Assembly: GCA_002753515.1 (NCBI GenBank)
Contig: PEAK01000001.1
Location: 1-64,000, forward strand
DNA from: Magnetococcales bacterium
GTDB lineage: Bacteria > Pseudomonadota > Magnetococcia > Magnetococcales > UBA8363
Reading direction: 5' to 3'
DNA length: 64,000 bases
This document shows, one piece after another, positions 27,245 to 36,023 of the stretch. Every line of letters starts with the position of its first letter. Positions within the stretch are counted from its first letter, which is position 1. The notes beneath the pieces were generated by a model that searched no databases, was not told the origin of the DNA, and was given only the letters and a program-made list of their open reading frames with translations. Made by a program: the position numbers and the translations under genes.

Positions 27245-30200
27245 ATGATTAAAAATACGAGTATTCTGGCTTTATCAGCCCTGTTCACCATTGGTATCGC
27301 CGCCTGCGGCGGTGGCGGCGGCAGCAGTTCCAGCTCCGGGGCTGGTGGTTTGGCTGTGGACGGGCCGGTCAAGGGTGGTACGATCAAGGTGTATAACGCG
27401 AACGGTACCCAATGTTCCTCGGCGTCTACAACCACCAATTCCGATGCCTCATTCTCGGTCAGCGGCGGTTCTTGTACCTACCCCTTGGTGCTTGAAATGA
27501 GTGGCGGTACCGATACCCTGCATTCCGCTGCGGGTGTGACAGTGTCAGAAGCCACCATGCGCTCCATCGTTGCGAGTGCCAGCGAGTCCAAAGTCAATAT
27601 TTCTCCCTTTTCCACCCTGATTTATCAAGCTCTGCTCAAGGACAAATCCAATCTGTCCGATGCCGGGTTGACCTCTTCAACCGCTGCCAGCTCCATCGCC
27701 TCTGCGGCTACAACGGCCGTGAACAGCTTCGGCTTTGGTGCGGACACCAATACCGATGGCACCTCGAACACCAGCTTCAATCCGGTTTCGGCATCGTTGG
27801 GCAACTCCAACACCGCCACCTTTGTCCAGGCCAGTGAAGCCTTGGCCGAGACGGTTCGGCGTACCGCCAAAGCAGCGGGCGGCGTCACTGCCACCAACGT
27901 CAACGCCATTTACAAGACTCTGGGTCAGGATCTCTCCGATGGTTCCCTGGACGGAAAAATGACGACGACCAATGGTGCCTCGACCACTGTCAGCTCCGGC
28001 ATCTCCGGTTTCTCCACCGACAGCATTCGTGCCTACGCCCAGTCGAACGCACTGTTCGTACTTAACGAAGTCTTTTCCACCAACGGCTTGAACATCACCG
28101 ACCAGAACGGAAACCAGGCGAATGCCCTGACCGCTCTTAAAACTGCGGTCGCGGGAGCCAATGCGTCCGCCACCACCACCCTGACCAACATCAAGCCGAG
28201 CGCTTCGGTTGTGACGCAATGGGCGGCGAGTAAAACTGCGGCTATTGGACTCCTGGGTGTTTCCTCCCTGTCCGATTTGGGTATTTCTGCGGACATTTCC
28301 ACGACCCAGGCGATTGGATCCCGTGGCGCTGTGGCTGTTAACAGCGTCTACGCCGCCAACGTTGCTGACGCATCCAAGGTTTCGACCCTTTCGGGCAACA
28401 TCAACACCGCTCTCGGGGTGACGAGTTCCGCGTCTTCAGGTGGCTTGTCGGGTACTGTTGCTGACGGTATGGCCATGTCCAGCGCTGCGGTGACCCTCAC
28501 GTGTGCCAACAGCACGACAGCAACCGTGGGGACGACCGATGCCAGCGGTATGTTCACCAATTATACAATCCCATCGACGTGTACACTTCCGGCCATGTTG
28601 AGTGTGTCCCGGAGCTCGGGTTCCGGTACTCTGCGTTCCATCATTCCCAGCAAGACCGGTAGCACCATGGTGGCCAACGTCAATCCCATCACCCAGGCTA
28701 TCTACTCGACGGTCCTGGGATCGACCGGTACGCTCTCCAGTGTGAATGTCACTACCTTTTCCACAACGGCTAAAACGGTGGTGCAAACCGCCTTTGGCCC
28801 TGCGGTCGATTATGATTCGTTTGCCAGCAAAACCTTCCCCGCCAAGACGGCCTCCAATCCGACTGCGGGTGGATTTTTGGATACCCTGATCGATACGATC
28901 GCTGGTTTGGATCCCAGCCGCAAGCCCGAAGATATCCTGGCCAGTGCTGCCGATACCGCCGATCCTTCGGTTACGCACAGCCTCATGAATTCCCCGGCTT
29001 TCCAGGTCCGCATGACCGGGGAATTGATCGCCCAGGGACGTGCCGCTACCGATGTTGCGACACTGATCCAAAAGGATGTCAGTTCGACCGCTAACGTGAC
29101 AACGTTGTTGTCCAACGCGCAAACCTTCGCTTCTTCGCTCGCAAGCGTCTACACCAGCGCCAATTCAGGTTTGACCCTTACAGACACAACCAAAAAGGCT
29201 ACTGCTTTACAGAGCATCATTCAGTCCGCAGCGGCTACGGTTGCTCAGATTGTCGATAAACAGGGGGTCAGTACCGGGACGTCTCTGACCAACGTGATCA
29301 CCAATAGTTTGGCCATTGTGCAAGCGCCCCTGATCGCTATCGGTAATGCCCAGGGAACGGGAAGCAATCTGGGTCTTGTCATGACGGCAACGCGTGACCA
29401 GATGGCCAGTTTTGTTAGCACCAACGCTGCGGTGGACCTGACCTCTTCCGGGGTGGATACCTCGACTCTGAAGAATCAGGTGACCAACTTTGGTTCACTG
29501 GTCTCTTCGGCAATTGCCACCCAGTTGCAAACGACCGTTGCCTCAAGCAGCAGCCTGGGCAGCAAGGATAAATTGGTGATCGCTGCCAATTTGGGGGCGG
29601 GTGTCGCCAGTACCTTGTCCGGGTATCTGACCGACTTGGCTATAGCCCCAACCTCGCTGTCAGCGGCTACTTTGACCAAACTGACCAATACGGCCAATAA
29701 TACTGTGGCTGCCTTGGCTCCAGCACTCGTCAACATGGCGGCGAACCAAAATGTCAGCTCGTTGGACAAGAGCGTGGTCAACTCCATGGCCAACGCTCTG
29801 GTGACCCAAGCCACATCAACCTTGAAAAATTATGATTTGACGGCGGGATCCCTGGCCGCTGCGGCGACCAATACGTTGACGAATATGGCCACTCTGGTTG
29901 CCACCAATGCCGCTGCCATGTCGACAAACGCATCAACACTCTCTACCGATAAGCAGGCCGCCATGTTTCAAGCCATGGCGGGGCAAGTGCTGCAGGAAGT
30001 CAAAAGTTTGGATTTGACCGGTTCCGCTCCTCCCACAGCGGCGTTGAACGTTGCCAGCAACTTGGCCAACACGGTGGGTGTGGCATTGATCCAAACGGTG
30101 GGACAAAATACGAATTACAAGGGTAGTAACTTGCAGGTGTTGGCGAGTAGCGTTGCTTCCGGGGCTACCACGGACCTGAAGAAATCCGCAACACTGACGG

Positions 30201-31570
30201 GGACGATCGACAGTACGACTTTGGCGACCCTGAAGCAAAGCGCTGTCACTTCGGCGAATACCAACCAAACCACCATGGTGGCTCAGTTCCAATCCATGGA
30301 GGCCAAAGGGGTCTCCTTGGGAGATGTTACCAAAGGCTTGGCACAGGCCGGTCTGCAAGGCGATGCCATGAGTGGTGCCCTGACGCAAGTGCAAAACGGT
30401 GTGGGTACCAATAGTAACTTGAATTCGGGTGCGGCTGTGCAAAACATCGCCAAAGCCCTCGCCGATATGATGAATGCGGTCTTGCAAAAGGGTGGCAGTT
30501 TAACTGATGCCGCTGCCGCAGCGTCGAGTTCCATGACAGCTATCGCCTCGGCCGCTTCGGCAGGTGGGACAAATAATGCTGCGGTCTTACAGGCAGTGCA
30601 AAAAGCGACCTCTGGCATTCAACAAAATGTGGCAATCTTGAATGCTGATAAAACGGCCACGGTTGATTCCATTAAACAGGCTGCCACGACTGCAACAACG
30701 CCACCAGTGATCACAACCTCTGGTTCCGCTTCTGCCTCGGCTTCCGCTTCTGCCTCGGCTTCCGCTTCTGCCTCGGCTTCCGCTTCTGCCTCGGCTTCCG
30801 CTTCTGCCTCGGCTTCCGCTTCTGCCTCGGCTTCTGCTTCTGCCTCGGCAGCACCAACGCCATCATCTGCAGCTTTCTGGGTGCCTTTGAGTGCGATCAC
30901 ACTCACAGACTATCCAAACAATTCGGCAACGACTTTGACTCCGATGACGCCTGCCGTCTCTGGTACCACCTTAAACGTGTCGCTTTCTTCCACGACAACG
31001 GTCAGTGCCTCCAACTTGAAATTGTTGGAAAGCAGTGCCACATCAGCGACGGCGACTCCGCCGGTGTTGAATTTCCAATTGACCAATATGCCTTCGGGAA
31101 GCGGCACGCTTGGAATCAACATGATGCTCTTGGATGGCAATGATTCTGTCAGGTCAGCCGGGGAGAGAATGATCTCGGCATCGTTTAGCCTTCCCTATAC
31201 CAGTAATGGTACGTCATTGACCTTGAATGATGCGTCATCGGCATCAGTAAGTTACTACACCAAGGCGGCCACTTCGCCTGCGTCGGCAACGCTGACGCAG
31301 CAAGGTGTGGGTACCCTGGTGGTTACTTCTTCGGGTTCTGGCGCCAGTCAAGGAAGCCAAGCAACGACACTTAAGTTGCGGATTGCCAATTTGTTCAATA
31401 CGGCGTCCACGAACGGAAATGGCGTTATGGCGCAACTCTTGAAGAGTACAACAACAGCGGGAAGCTTCTACTATTCCGTTGAATTCACCGGTCCCACTCT
31501 TACCGGTATTGATGCCAACAGCAATCCTTCGAACTTTACCCGGGTTACTGGTACGTTTACCACCAAGTAA
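27245..31570 (+). CDS. Large Ser/Thr/Ala-rich lipoprotein (1441 aa)
   Basis: Predicted surface lipoprotein. The signal peptide ends in the lipobox IAAC (about residue 20), followed by a Gly6 and Ser5 flexible linker. Residues 36-130 and about 395-495 look like two copies of a carboxypeptidase-regulatory or Ig-like domain (xVxDGxxxxAxV..CxxxxxTxxxTxxxGxF) joined to similar helical parts. Residues 500-1150 are Ala/Ser/Thr-rich predicted helix with regular Asn and Leu. A (Ser-Ala)n stretch (about 1160-1202) leads to a beta-rich C-terminal domain of about 235 residues. GGGGAAAAA lies just before the ATG. A strong terminator follows. No homologue is recognised; adhesion or a surface stalk is a guess. 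Confidence 0.85.
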   Translation: MIKNTSILALSALFTIGIAACGGGGGSSSSSGAGGLAVDGPVKGGTIKVYNANGTQCSSASTTTNSDASFSVSGGSCTYPLVLEMSGGTDTLHSAAGVTVSEATMRSIVASASESKVNISPFSTLIYQALLKDKSNLSDAGLTSSTAASSIASAATTAVNSFGFGADTNTDGTSNTSFNPVSASLGNSNTATFVQASEALAETVRRTAKAAGGVTATNVNAIYKTLGQDLSDGSLDGKMTTTNGASTTVSSGISGFSTDSIRAYAQSNALFVLNEVFSTNGLNITDQNGNQANALTALKTAVAGANASATTTLTNIKPSASVVTQWAASKTAAIGLLGVSSLSDLGISADISTTQAIGSRGAVAVNSVYAANVADASKVSTLSGNINTALGVTSSASSGGLSGTVADGMAMSSAAVTLTCANSTTATVGTTDASGMFTNYTIPSTCTLPAMLSVSRSSGSGTLRSIIPSKTGSTMVANVNPITQAIYSTVLGSTGTLSSVNVTTFSTTAKTVVQTAFGPAVDYDSFASKTFPAKTASNPTAGGFLDTLIDTIAGLDPSRKPEDILASAADTADPSVTHSLMNSPAFQVRMTGELIAQGRAATDVATLIQKDVSSTANVTTLLSNAQTFASSLASVYTSANSGLTLTDTTKKATALQSIIQSAAATVAQIVDKQGVSTGTSLTNVITNSLAIVQAPLIAIGNAQGTGSNLGLVMTATRDQMASFVSTNAAVDLTSSGVDTSTLKNQVTNFGSLVSSAIATQLQTTVASSSSLGSKDKLVIAANLGAGVASTLSGYLTDLAIAPTSLSAATLTKLTNTANNTVAALAPALVNMAANQNVSSLDKSVVNSMANALVTQATSTLKNYDLTAGSLAAAATNTLTNMATLVATNAAAMSTNASTLSTDKQAAMFQAMAGQVLQEVKSLDLTGSAPPTAALNVASNLANTVGVALIQTVGQNTNYKGSNLQVLASSVASGATTDLKKSATLTGTIDSTTLATLKQSAVTSANTNQTTMVAQFQSMEAKGVSLGDVTKGLAQAGLQGDAMSGALTQVQNGVGTNSNLNSGAAVQNIAKALADMMNAVLQKGGSLTDAAAAASSSMTAIASAASAGGTNNAAVLQAVQKATSGIQQNVAILNADKTATVDSIKQAATTATTPPVITTSGSASASASASASASASASASASASASASASASASASASASASAAPTPSSAAFWVPLSAITLTDYPNNSATTLTPMTPAVSGTTLNVSLSSTTTVSASNLKLLESSATSATATPPVLNFQLTNMPSGSGTLGINMMLLDGNDSVRSAGERMISASFSLPYTSNGTSLTLNDASSASVSYYTKAATSPASATLTQQGVGTLVVTSSGSGASQGSQATTLKLRIANLFNTASTNGNGVMAQLLKSTTTAGSFYYSVEFTGPTLTGIDANSNPSNFTRVTGTFTTK
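30724..30849 (+). repeat. 18-bp minisatellite encoding (Ser-Ala)n
   Basis: Seven tandem copies of TTCCGCTTCTGCCTCGGC at 30724-30849, the last with one change (TTCTGC). Because 18 is a multiple of three, copy-number change would lengthen or shorten the linker without breaking the frame. Confidence 0.95.
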
Positions 31571-31586
31571 GTTTGTTGTTCAAAGT

Positions 31587-31622
31587 AAAAAAGGAGCGCA
31601 CATCGTGCGCTCCTTTTTTTTA
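31587..31622. terminator. Strong bidirectional rho-independent terminator
   Basis: A 9-bp perfect stem GGAGCGCAC-ATC-GTGCGCTCC (31593-31613) is followed by eight T and preceded by six A. It can therefore end transcription both from the lipoprotein gene (plus) and from the rpmH-yidC operon (minus). Confidence 0.93.
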
Positions 31623-31708
31623 GTAATGGGCCTAATTATTGATTTATCATGGTTTTGCCCTGAATCTGGCAGAGCAATGGGGGGAGTTGGACCTTGACTT
31701 GGCTCATC

Positions 31709-31855
31709 ATGTCTGATGAAGAGAAAAAACGCTTGCGACGCAAACTGACTCGGGCGCTTCCAGCGGTACTTGGCGTATTGATTATCCTGCTGTTGGTCTC
31801 TTTTCTGGTCTACGTCTCCAAGTTATGGATCACCTTGACCCATCTTGGGGATTAG
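31709..31855 (+). CDS. Small single-pass membrane protein (48 aa)
   Basis: A short frame from an ATG: MSDEEKKRLRRKLTRALP, then a hydrophobic segment (VLGVLIILLLVSFLVYV) and a short tail ending THLGD. The highly charged N-terminus followed by one transmembrane helix is a typical small inner-membrane protein with N-in topology. A TTG 15 bases upstream (31694), behind GGGGGAG, could be the start instead. The stop overlaps the yidC stop on the other strand (31852-31855). It has its own space after the terminator, so it needs its own promoter. Family not recognised. Confidence 0.7.
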   Translation: MSDEEKKRLRRKLTRALPAVLGVLIILLLVSFLVYVSKLWITLTHLGD

Positions 31856-33516
31856 TATTTTTTGACTATATAGCTTTGCTGGATAATGGAGAGAATATTA
31901 TTGACCAGCCAGTAGAGTACCAATCCCGAAGGAAACGTCAGGAAAAGGAAGGTAAAGACGAGAGGCAGGTAGGTCATGACCTTGGCTTGGATCGGATCGG
32001 CTGGTGCCGGGTTGAGCTTGGACTGAACAAACATCGATATACCCATCAAAATGGGTAGAACATAGTAGGGATCTTTTTCGGACAGGTCTTGTATCCACAG
32101 AAAAAGCGGTGCGTGCCGCATCTCGATCGATAAGAACAAAACCTTGTACAAAGCAAAAAATACTGGAATTTGCACGACAATGGGCAGGCATCCCCCCAAG
32201 GGATTGACCTTGTTGTCCTGATACAATTTCATCATCGCTTCATTCAAGCGTTGTTTATCGTCCGCGTAGAGCTTGCGTAACTCCTCAACCTTGGGTTGCA
32301 ATTTTTTCATTTCGTTCATGGAACGATAGCTTTTATTGGCCAGCGGGTAAAAGAGCGCCTTGATGACCAGGGTCAAAAAGATGATGGCCAAGCCAAAATT
32401 GTGTAAAAAGCCATAGAAAATCAGCAAAAGTTCGACCAGAGGGACCGCCAGGAAATGGAACCAGCCGTAATCGATGGAGCGTTCCAAATCGTGTCCGACA
32501 TGCTCTAAAACCTTAATTTCTTTAGGTCCGATGTACAACAGCATGGAGCGGGTGAATTGGGATTTTGGCGCAATGGTTTGTTTGTCTGAGACATTGCCGA
32601 CACGGTGTGCAGGATTATCAAAATCAAAATAAAAGCGTTTTTTGTTTGTATCGGTGGTGATCAGGGCGGCTAAAAAATATTTGTCGGAGAACCCGGCCCA
32701 CCCCTTGGCGGCAGTGTCGTGGACGTCGTGTTTACGTAAATCTTCGTATGGGTGTTGGACCCGTTTCCCGTCCAGGAATCCCATGGGTCCCTGAAAATCA
32801 GTTGGGGCGGCATTGCTGCTGGACTCTGGTGCCGGTTCGACACGGACGAAATGCGAATAATGATGCAATTCAACTGCGGCATCGGTGTTGTTGGTAACAC
32901 GGTCTTCGACAGTGAACAGATACGTTGATGCATCCAGGGTGATGAATTTTTCAAAAACCATTCCCTGTCCGTTGTCCCAGAAAAGGTGGATGGCGTTGGC
33001 CTGCGCATCTTTATCCGGTTTGGCCAGACTCCAAACGGTATTGCGATCGGGAATTTTGATCTGATTGGCCAAAAATCCCGATTCGTTAAAGAAAAATTCC
33101 GCTCCGTGCCGCGTGAGATAATGGATGGGTTGGCTGTTTGGGGGCAGTTGGGTCACATGCTTTAAAAATTTAAGATCAGAAAACGTGGCCCCTTTGAGGG
33201 AAACGTGACCCTCGATCAAATCGGATTTGAACGGTGCAAAAGGATCATTGGCACTATCCAGCGGACTGGGAGTGGCCGCAGGCAGGGGGGCTTGCGATTT
33301 GGCAACGGCAACATCGCCAGCGGAGTTGGCGGATTGGGCCGGGGGTTTGAGATTTTTTTCTTTGTCCCGATCCGGGCTGACGGTTGAAGGGGCCTCACCT
33401 TCGACGGCTTGGATAACCGCCCCCTCTGGGGGTGGAAAATAAATTTCCATAACCGACTGATAGCCAACCACCAACAATAGTGACAGTATGATGGCCAGGA
33501 GGGTTCTCTGGTCCAT
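31852..33516 (-). CDS. yidC: Membrane protein insertase YidC
   Basis: Inserts and folds inner-membrane proteins, alone or with SecYEG. The start is set at MDQRTLLAIILSLLLVVGYQ, the typical YidC N-terminus; the 24 codons upstream of it overlap yidD. A first transmembrane helix is followed by the large periplasmic domain (about 35-330). The conserved core of five helices comes after residue about 345 (VKALFYPLANKSYRSMNEMK, GGCLPIVVQIPVFFALYKVL). At about 554 residues it is the usual size. It is last in the minus-strand rpmH-rnpA-yidD-yidC operon. Confidence 0.97.
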   Translation of the reverse strand: MDQRTLLAIILSLLLVVGYQSVMEIYFPPPEGAVIQAVEGEAPSTVSPDRDKEKNLKPPAQSANSAGDVAVAKSQAPLPAATPSPLDSANDPFAPFKSDLIEGHVSLKGATFSDLKFLKHVTQLPPNSQPIHYLTRHGAEFFFNESGFLANQIKIPDRNTVWSLAKPDKDAQANAIHLFWDNGQGMVFEKFITLDASTYLFTVEDRVTNNTDAAVELHHYSHFVRVEPAPESSSNAAPTDFQGPMGFLDGKRVQHPYEDLRKHDVHDTAAKGWAGFSDKYFLAALITTDTNKKRFYFDFDNPAHRVGNVSDKQTIAPKSQFTRSMLLYIGPKEIKVLEHVGHDLERSIDYGWFHFLAVPLVELLLIFYGFLHNFGLAIIFLTLVIKALFYPLANKSYRSMNEMKKLQPKVEELRKLYADDKQRLNEAMMKLYQDNKVNPLGGCLPIVVQIPVFFALYKVLFLSIEMRHAPLFLWIQDLSEKDPYYVLPILMGISMFVQSKLNPAPADPIQAKVMTYLPLVFTFLFLTFPSGLVLYWLVNNILSIIQQSYIVKKY

Positions 33517-33538
33517 AGGAGACCTGCGCTTCAAAGGG

Positions 33539-33781
33539 TTAGGGTACGGGATCCAATCCGCCGGGATGGAAAGGATGGCATCGACCAATTCTTTTCAAGG
33601 ATAGCCATCCGCCGCGCAAAATACCATACCTGGAGATGGATTCAAGGGCATATTCTGAACAGGTTGGCCAAAACCGGCACGACCTCGGCAAAATCGGCGA
33701 AAGGAACAATTGGTAAAACCTGATGAGTCCGATGCAAATGCTTTTCACGGGAGTTCCGGTCCACTGTAAGGGCACAACCAC
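33539..33781 (-). CDS. yidD: Membrane protein insertion efficiency factor YidD
   Basis: Small (80 aa) membrane-associated helper of YidC insertion. It contains the family hallmark [13 protein letters not shown], then [15 protein letters not shown], and ends with [17 protein letters not shown]. The start is a GTG at 33781 that shares one base with the rnpA stop; a further GTG two codons later is possible. Tight packing in the rpmH-rnpA-yidD-yidC order supports the call. Confidence 0.95.
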   Translation of the reverse strand: MVVPLQWTGTPVKSICIGLIRFYQLFLSPILPRSCRFWPTCSEYALESISRYGILRGGWLSLKRIGRCHPFHPGGLDPVP

Positions 33782-34146
33782 TACCTGCGCGACGACAACA
33801 AGGAGCGGAAAACAGAATCAAGGGCACGGTCAAACTCACCACGAGATGCCGCATTGGCTTTGATTCGTGCTATGATGACAACGTCCCAATGTTCGGCCAT
33901 CCTGGCTTGCCGGTGGCGGAAATAATCCCGCAACCAGCGCTTGATTCGATTTCTGGTGACGGCTTGGCCAACTTTTTTGCTGACGGTCACCCCGAGTCTG
34001 GAACAATCCAGGCCGTTTTTGCAGAGAAAGGCCAGGAACAAGGGGGTGTGAATCTTTTTACCCTGGTCGGTTGCATGCTTGAACTCGCGACTGCAATGCA
34101 ACCGGGCCGTCGGCGGAAATCCGAAAGGTTTGGTTTCTTTAGTCAA
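33781..34146 (-). CDS. rnpA: Ribonuclease P protein component
   Basis: Protein subunit that helps the RNase P RNA bind precursor tRNA for 5' maturation. The 121 residues carry the basic RNR signature [13 protein letters not shown], the F-x-x-x(R/K)GK region near the start ([10 protein letters not shown]) and [15 protein letters not shown]. It follows rpmH by 21 bp. Confidence 0.96.
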   Translation of the reverse strand: MTKETKPFGFPPTARLHCSREFKHATDQGKKIHTPLFLAFLCKNGLDCSRLGVTVSKKVGQAVTRNRIKRWLRDYFRHRQARMAEHWDVVIIARIKANAASRGEFDRALDSVFRSLLSSRR

Positions 34147-34167
34147 GTCATTGGAAAGGCACGGGTA

Positions 34168-34305
34168 TCAGGAATTGACCAATCTTTTGCGCCCCTTGAA
34201 GCGTCTGCGGCTGAGAACCTGGCGACCAGAGCGGGTGGACATTTTTGTGCGAAAGCCATGGGTTCTTTTACGACGAAGGACACTGGGCTGAAAAGTTCTC
34301 TTCAT
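34168..34305 (-). CDS. rpmH: 50S ribosomal protein L34
   Basis: A 45-residue, strongly basic ribosomal protein starting [19 protein letters not shown] and ending in [10 protein letters not shown] plus three residues, a full match to L34. The start is the internal ATG at 34303-34305, not the longer frame. It is first in the rpmH-rnpA-yidD-yidC operon. The gap 34306-34559 must hold its promoter; I see no clear consensus or DnaA-box cluster there. Confidence 0.97.
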   Translation of the reverse strand: MKRTFQPSVLRRKRTHGFRTKMSTRSGRQVLSRRRFKGRKRLVNS

Positions 34306-34559
34306 TTTATTGCCTGATAAATAGAGAAATCCAAAGGAAAAGATCCCAAACCAATCGTGACGCTGGATTGAGTGAGCCAATCAAGGTAAAAAAAAATGGT
34401 GCCCAGGTCAAGAGCTGCAGCTCACAGACTGGCAAAAAAAAACATTTTCCCGGTGTTCACTCCAAGTTTCGGGATGCATGCGGGCTATAGGTTTGTGAAA
34501 TTCGAGGTGCGGTGACCATGGGAGAGGGGCAAAAATAATAAAAATGGTGTACAAGTAGG

Positions 34560-34709
34560 TAAACCGCAACCAACACGGGAAACGTAGCTTTCCAGTGTCA
34601 TTCCCGCGAAAGCGGGAATCCAGAAAGTCAGGGGAAGTAGAAATGCCCTCTGGATCCCCGCTTTCGCGGGGATGACAATAACTACACATTCCAAGATGGC
34701 TACGGTTTA
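34560..34709 (+). repeat. 150-bp inverted-repeat element, copy A
   Basis: Begins TAAACCGCAACCAACACG and ends in TACGGTTTA, forming imperfect terminal inverted repeats. Two facing copies of the CCCGCGAAAGCGGG palindrome core sit inside. Copy B at 37305-37454 has the same length and is the same sequence in reverse orientation. It lies directly upstream of pilC and fills most of the rpmH-pilC gap. Confidence 0.85.
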
Positions 34710-34777
34710 ACAGGCGCGTTAGGGATGATCGGGTTGCGGGGCAGTCGTTCGTTTGGGCACGGGTTGGGAGGTTGGCC

Positions 34778-35980
34778 ATGGATCTCTACAAGTGGGAAGC
34801 CAAAACAAAATCGGGTGAAAGAAAAACCGGCGAAATGGAAGCGGAGGATACCGGCGAAGTATCTGCAAATCTCCGCAAAAAAGGGCTTATTGGCATTACG
34901 GTCAAAAAAGTGGTCAAAAAAAAGCCCTTGTTTGGCGAGCCAAAGGTTACCGAAATGGAGATCGTTATCTTTACCCGGCAATTGGCGACCATGGTTGGCG
35001 CGGGTTTGCCCCTGGTGACCTGCTTTGATCTTTCATCCCGGGGCGCGGAAAACGTGACCGTCCGAGAAATTACCACCCGGGTCAAAAAAGATATCGAATC
35101 GGGAACCTCACTGACCGAGGCCCTTCTCAAAGAACCTAAAATGTTTGATGAATTGTTTGTCAATTTGGTGTCGGCCGGCGAACAATCGGGCATCTTGGAA
35201 GCGGTATTGGATAGACTGTCGGTGTACAAGGAAAAGGCGGCGATGCTCAAGGCCAAGGTCAAGTCGGCCATGACCTATCCCATCGCCGTGATTTCCATCG
35301 CCTTTATCATAACCGGGGTGCTGATGGTGTTCGTGGTCCCCACGTTTGCCGCATTGTTTAAAGATTTCGGGGCGCAGCTACCGGCACCAACACGTATCGT
35401 CATCGCCATGTCGGAATGGACGCAAAGAAATTGGTATATCTTGGTGTTTCTCATTGGCGCGGCTATCCACTCGTTTAAATACATGTATAAAAACAGTGCG
35501 GCGTTTCATTACCAGGCGGATAAATTGTCCCTTAAATTACCTGTATTCGGCATGATCCTGCGCAAGTCGGCCATAGCCAGATTCGCCCGAACATTCGGCA
35601 CCATGATCGCTGCCGGTACCCCCATATTGGAAAGTTTGGATAATGTTGCCAAAACAGCCGGCAATAAAGTCGTCGAAGAGGTGATCGCCAAATCCAAAGC
35701 CTCCATTTCACAAGGTTTGTCCCTTACCGAACCCCTGAGCCAAAGCGATATTTTCCCCGCCATGGTGGTGCAGATGATCAATATCGGGGAATCAACGGGC
35801 AACCTGGAAATCATGCTGAGTAAAATTGCCGATTTTTACGAAGCTGAGGTGGATCGGGCCGTGGATAACCTGACAGCCCTGTTGGAACCTTTGATTTTGG
35901 TTATCCTTGGCGTGTTGATCGGTGGTCTGGTGGTGGCCATGTACATGCCCATTTTCCAGATGGGGGCCGTGGTTGGATAA
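34778..35980 (+). CDS. pilC: Type IV pilus / type II secretion inner-membrane protein PilC
   Basis: Polytopic platform protein of the T2SF/GspF family that couples the assembly ATPase to pilin addition. The start is the ATG at 34778 with GGGAGG eight bases upstream. Two T2SF repeats are visible: the first from about residue 65 (FTRQLATMVGAGLPLVTCFD) and the second from about 265 (FARTFGTMIAAGTPILESLD). Hydrophobic helices lie near 170, 220 and 375. The 400 residues are normal. No pilB, pilD or pilin gene is adjacent, so the pilus genes are scattered. It is followed, 43 bp on, by a glycosyltransferase. Confidence 0.93.
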   Translation: MDLYKWEAKTKSGERKTGEMEAEDTGEVSANLRKKGLIGITVKKVVKKKPLFGEPKVTEMEIVIFTRQLATMVGAGLPLVTCFDLSSRGAENVTVREITTRVKKDIESGTSLTEALLKEPKMFDELFVNLVSAGEQSGILEAVLDRLSVYKEKAAMLKAKVKSAMTYPIAVISIAFIITGVLMVFVVPTFAALFKDFGAQLPAPTRIVIAMSEWTQRNWYILVFLIGAAIHSFKYMYKNSAAFHYQADKLSLKLPVFGMILRKSAIARFARTFGTMIAAGTPILESLDNVAKTAGNKVVEEVIAKSKASISQGLSLTEPLSQSDIFPAMVVQMINIGESTGNLEIMLSKIADFYEAEVDRAVDNLTALLEPLILVILGVLIGGLVVAMYMPIFQMGAVVG

Positions 35981-36023
35981 CAAGGATAGCTCCTGTCGGG
36001 AAAGCCCATCGGGTCAAGCGGCC

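Noticed and set aside
30619-30906. Antisense frame rich in Glu-Ala repeats
   Set aside because: It is the reverse of the Ser-Ala minisatellite inside the lipoprotein gene, with no ribosome site.
34485-34694. Minus-strand frame with VIPAKAGIQ and FWIPAFAGMT
   Set aside because: This is the familiar false translation of the CCCGCGAAAGCGGG repeat core in element copy A, not a gene.
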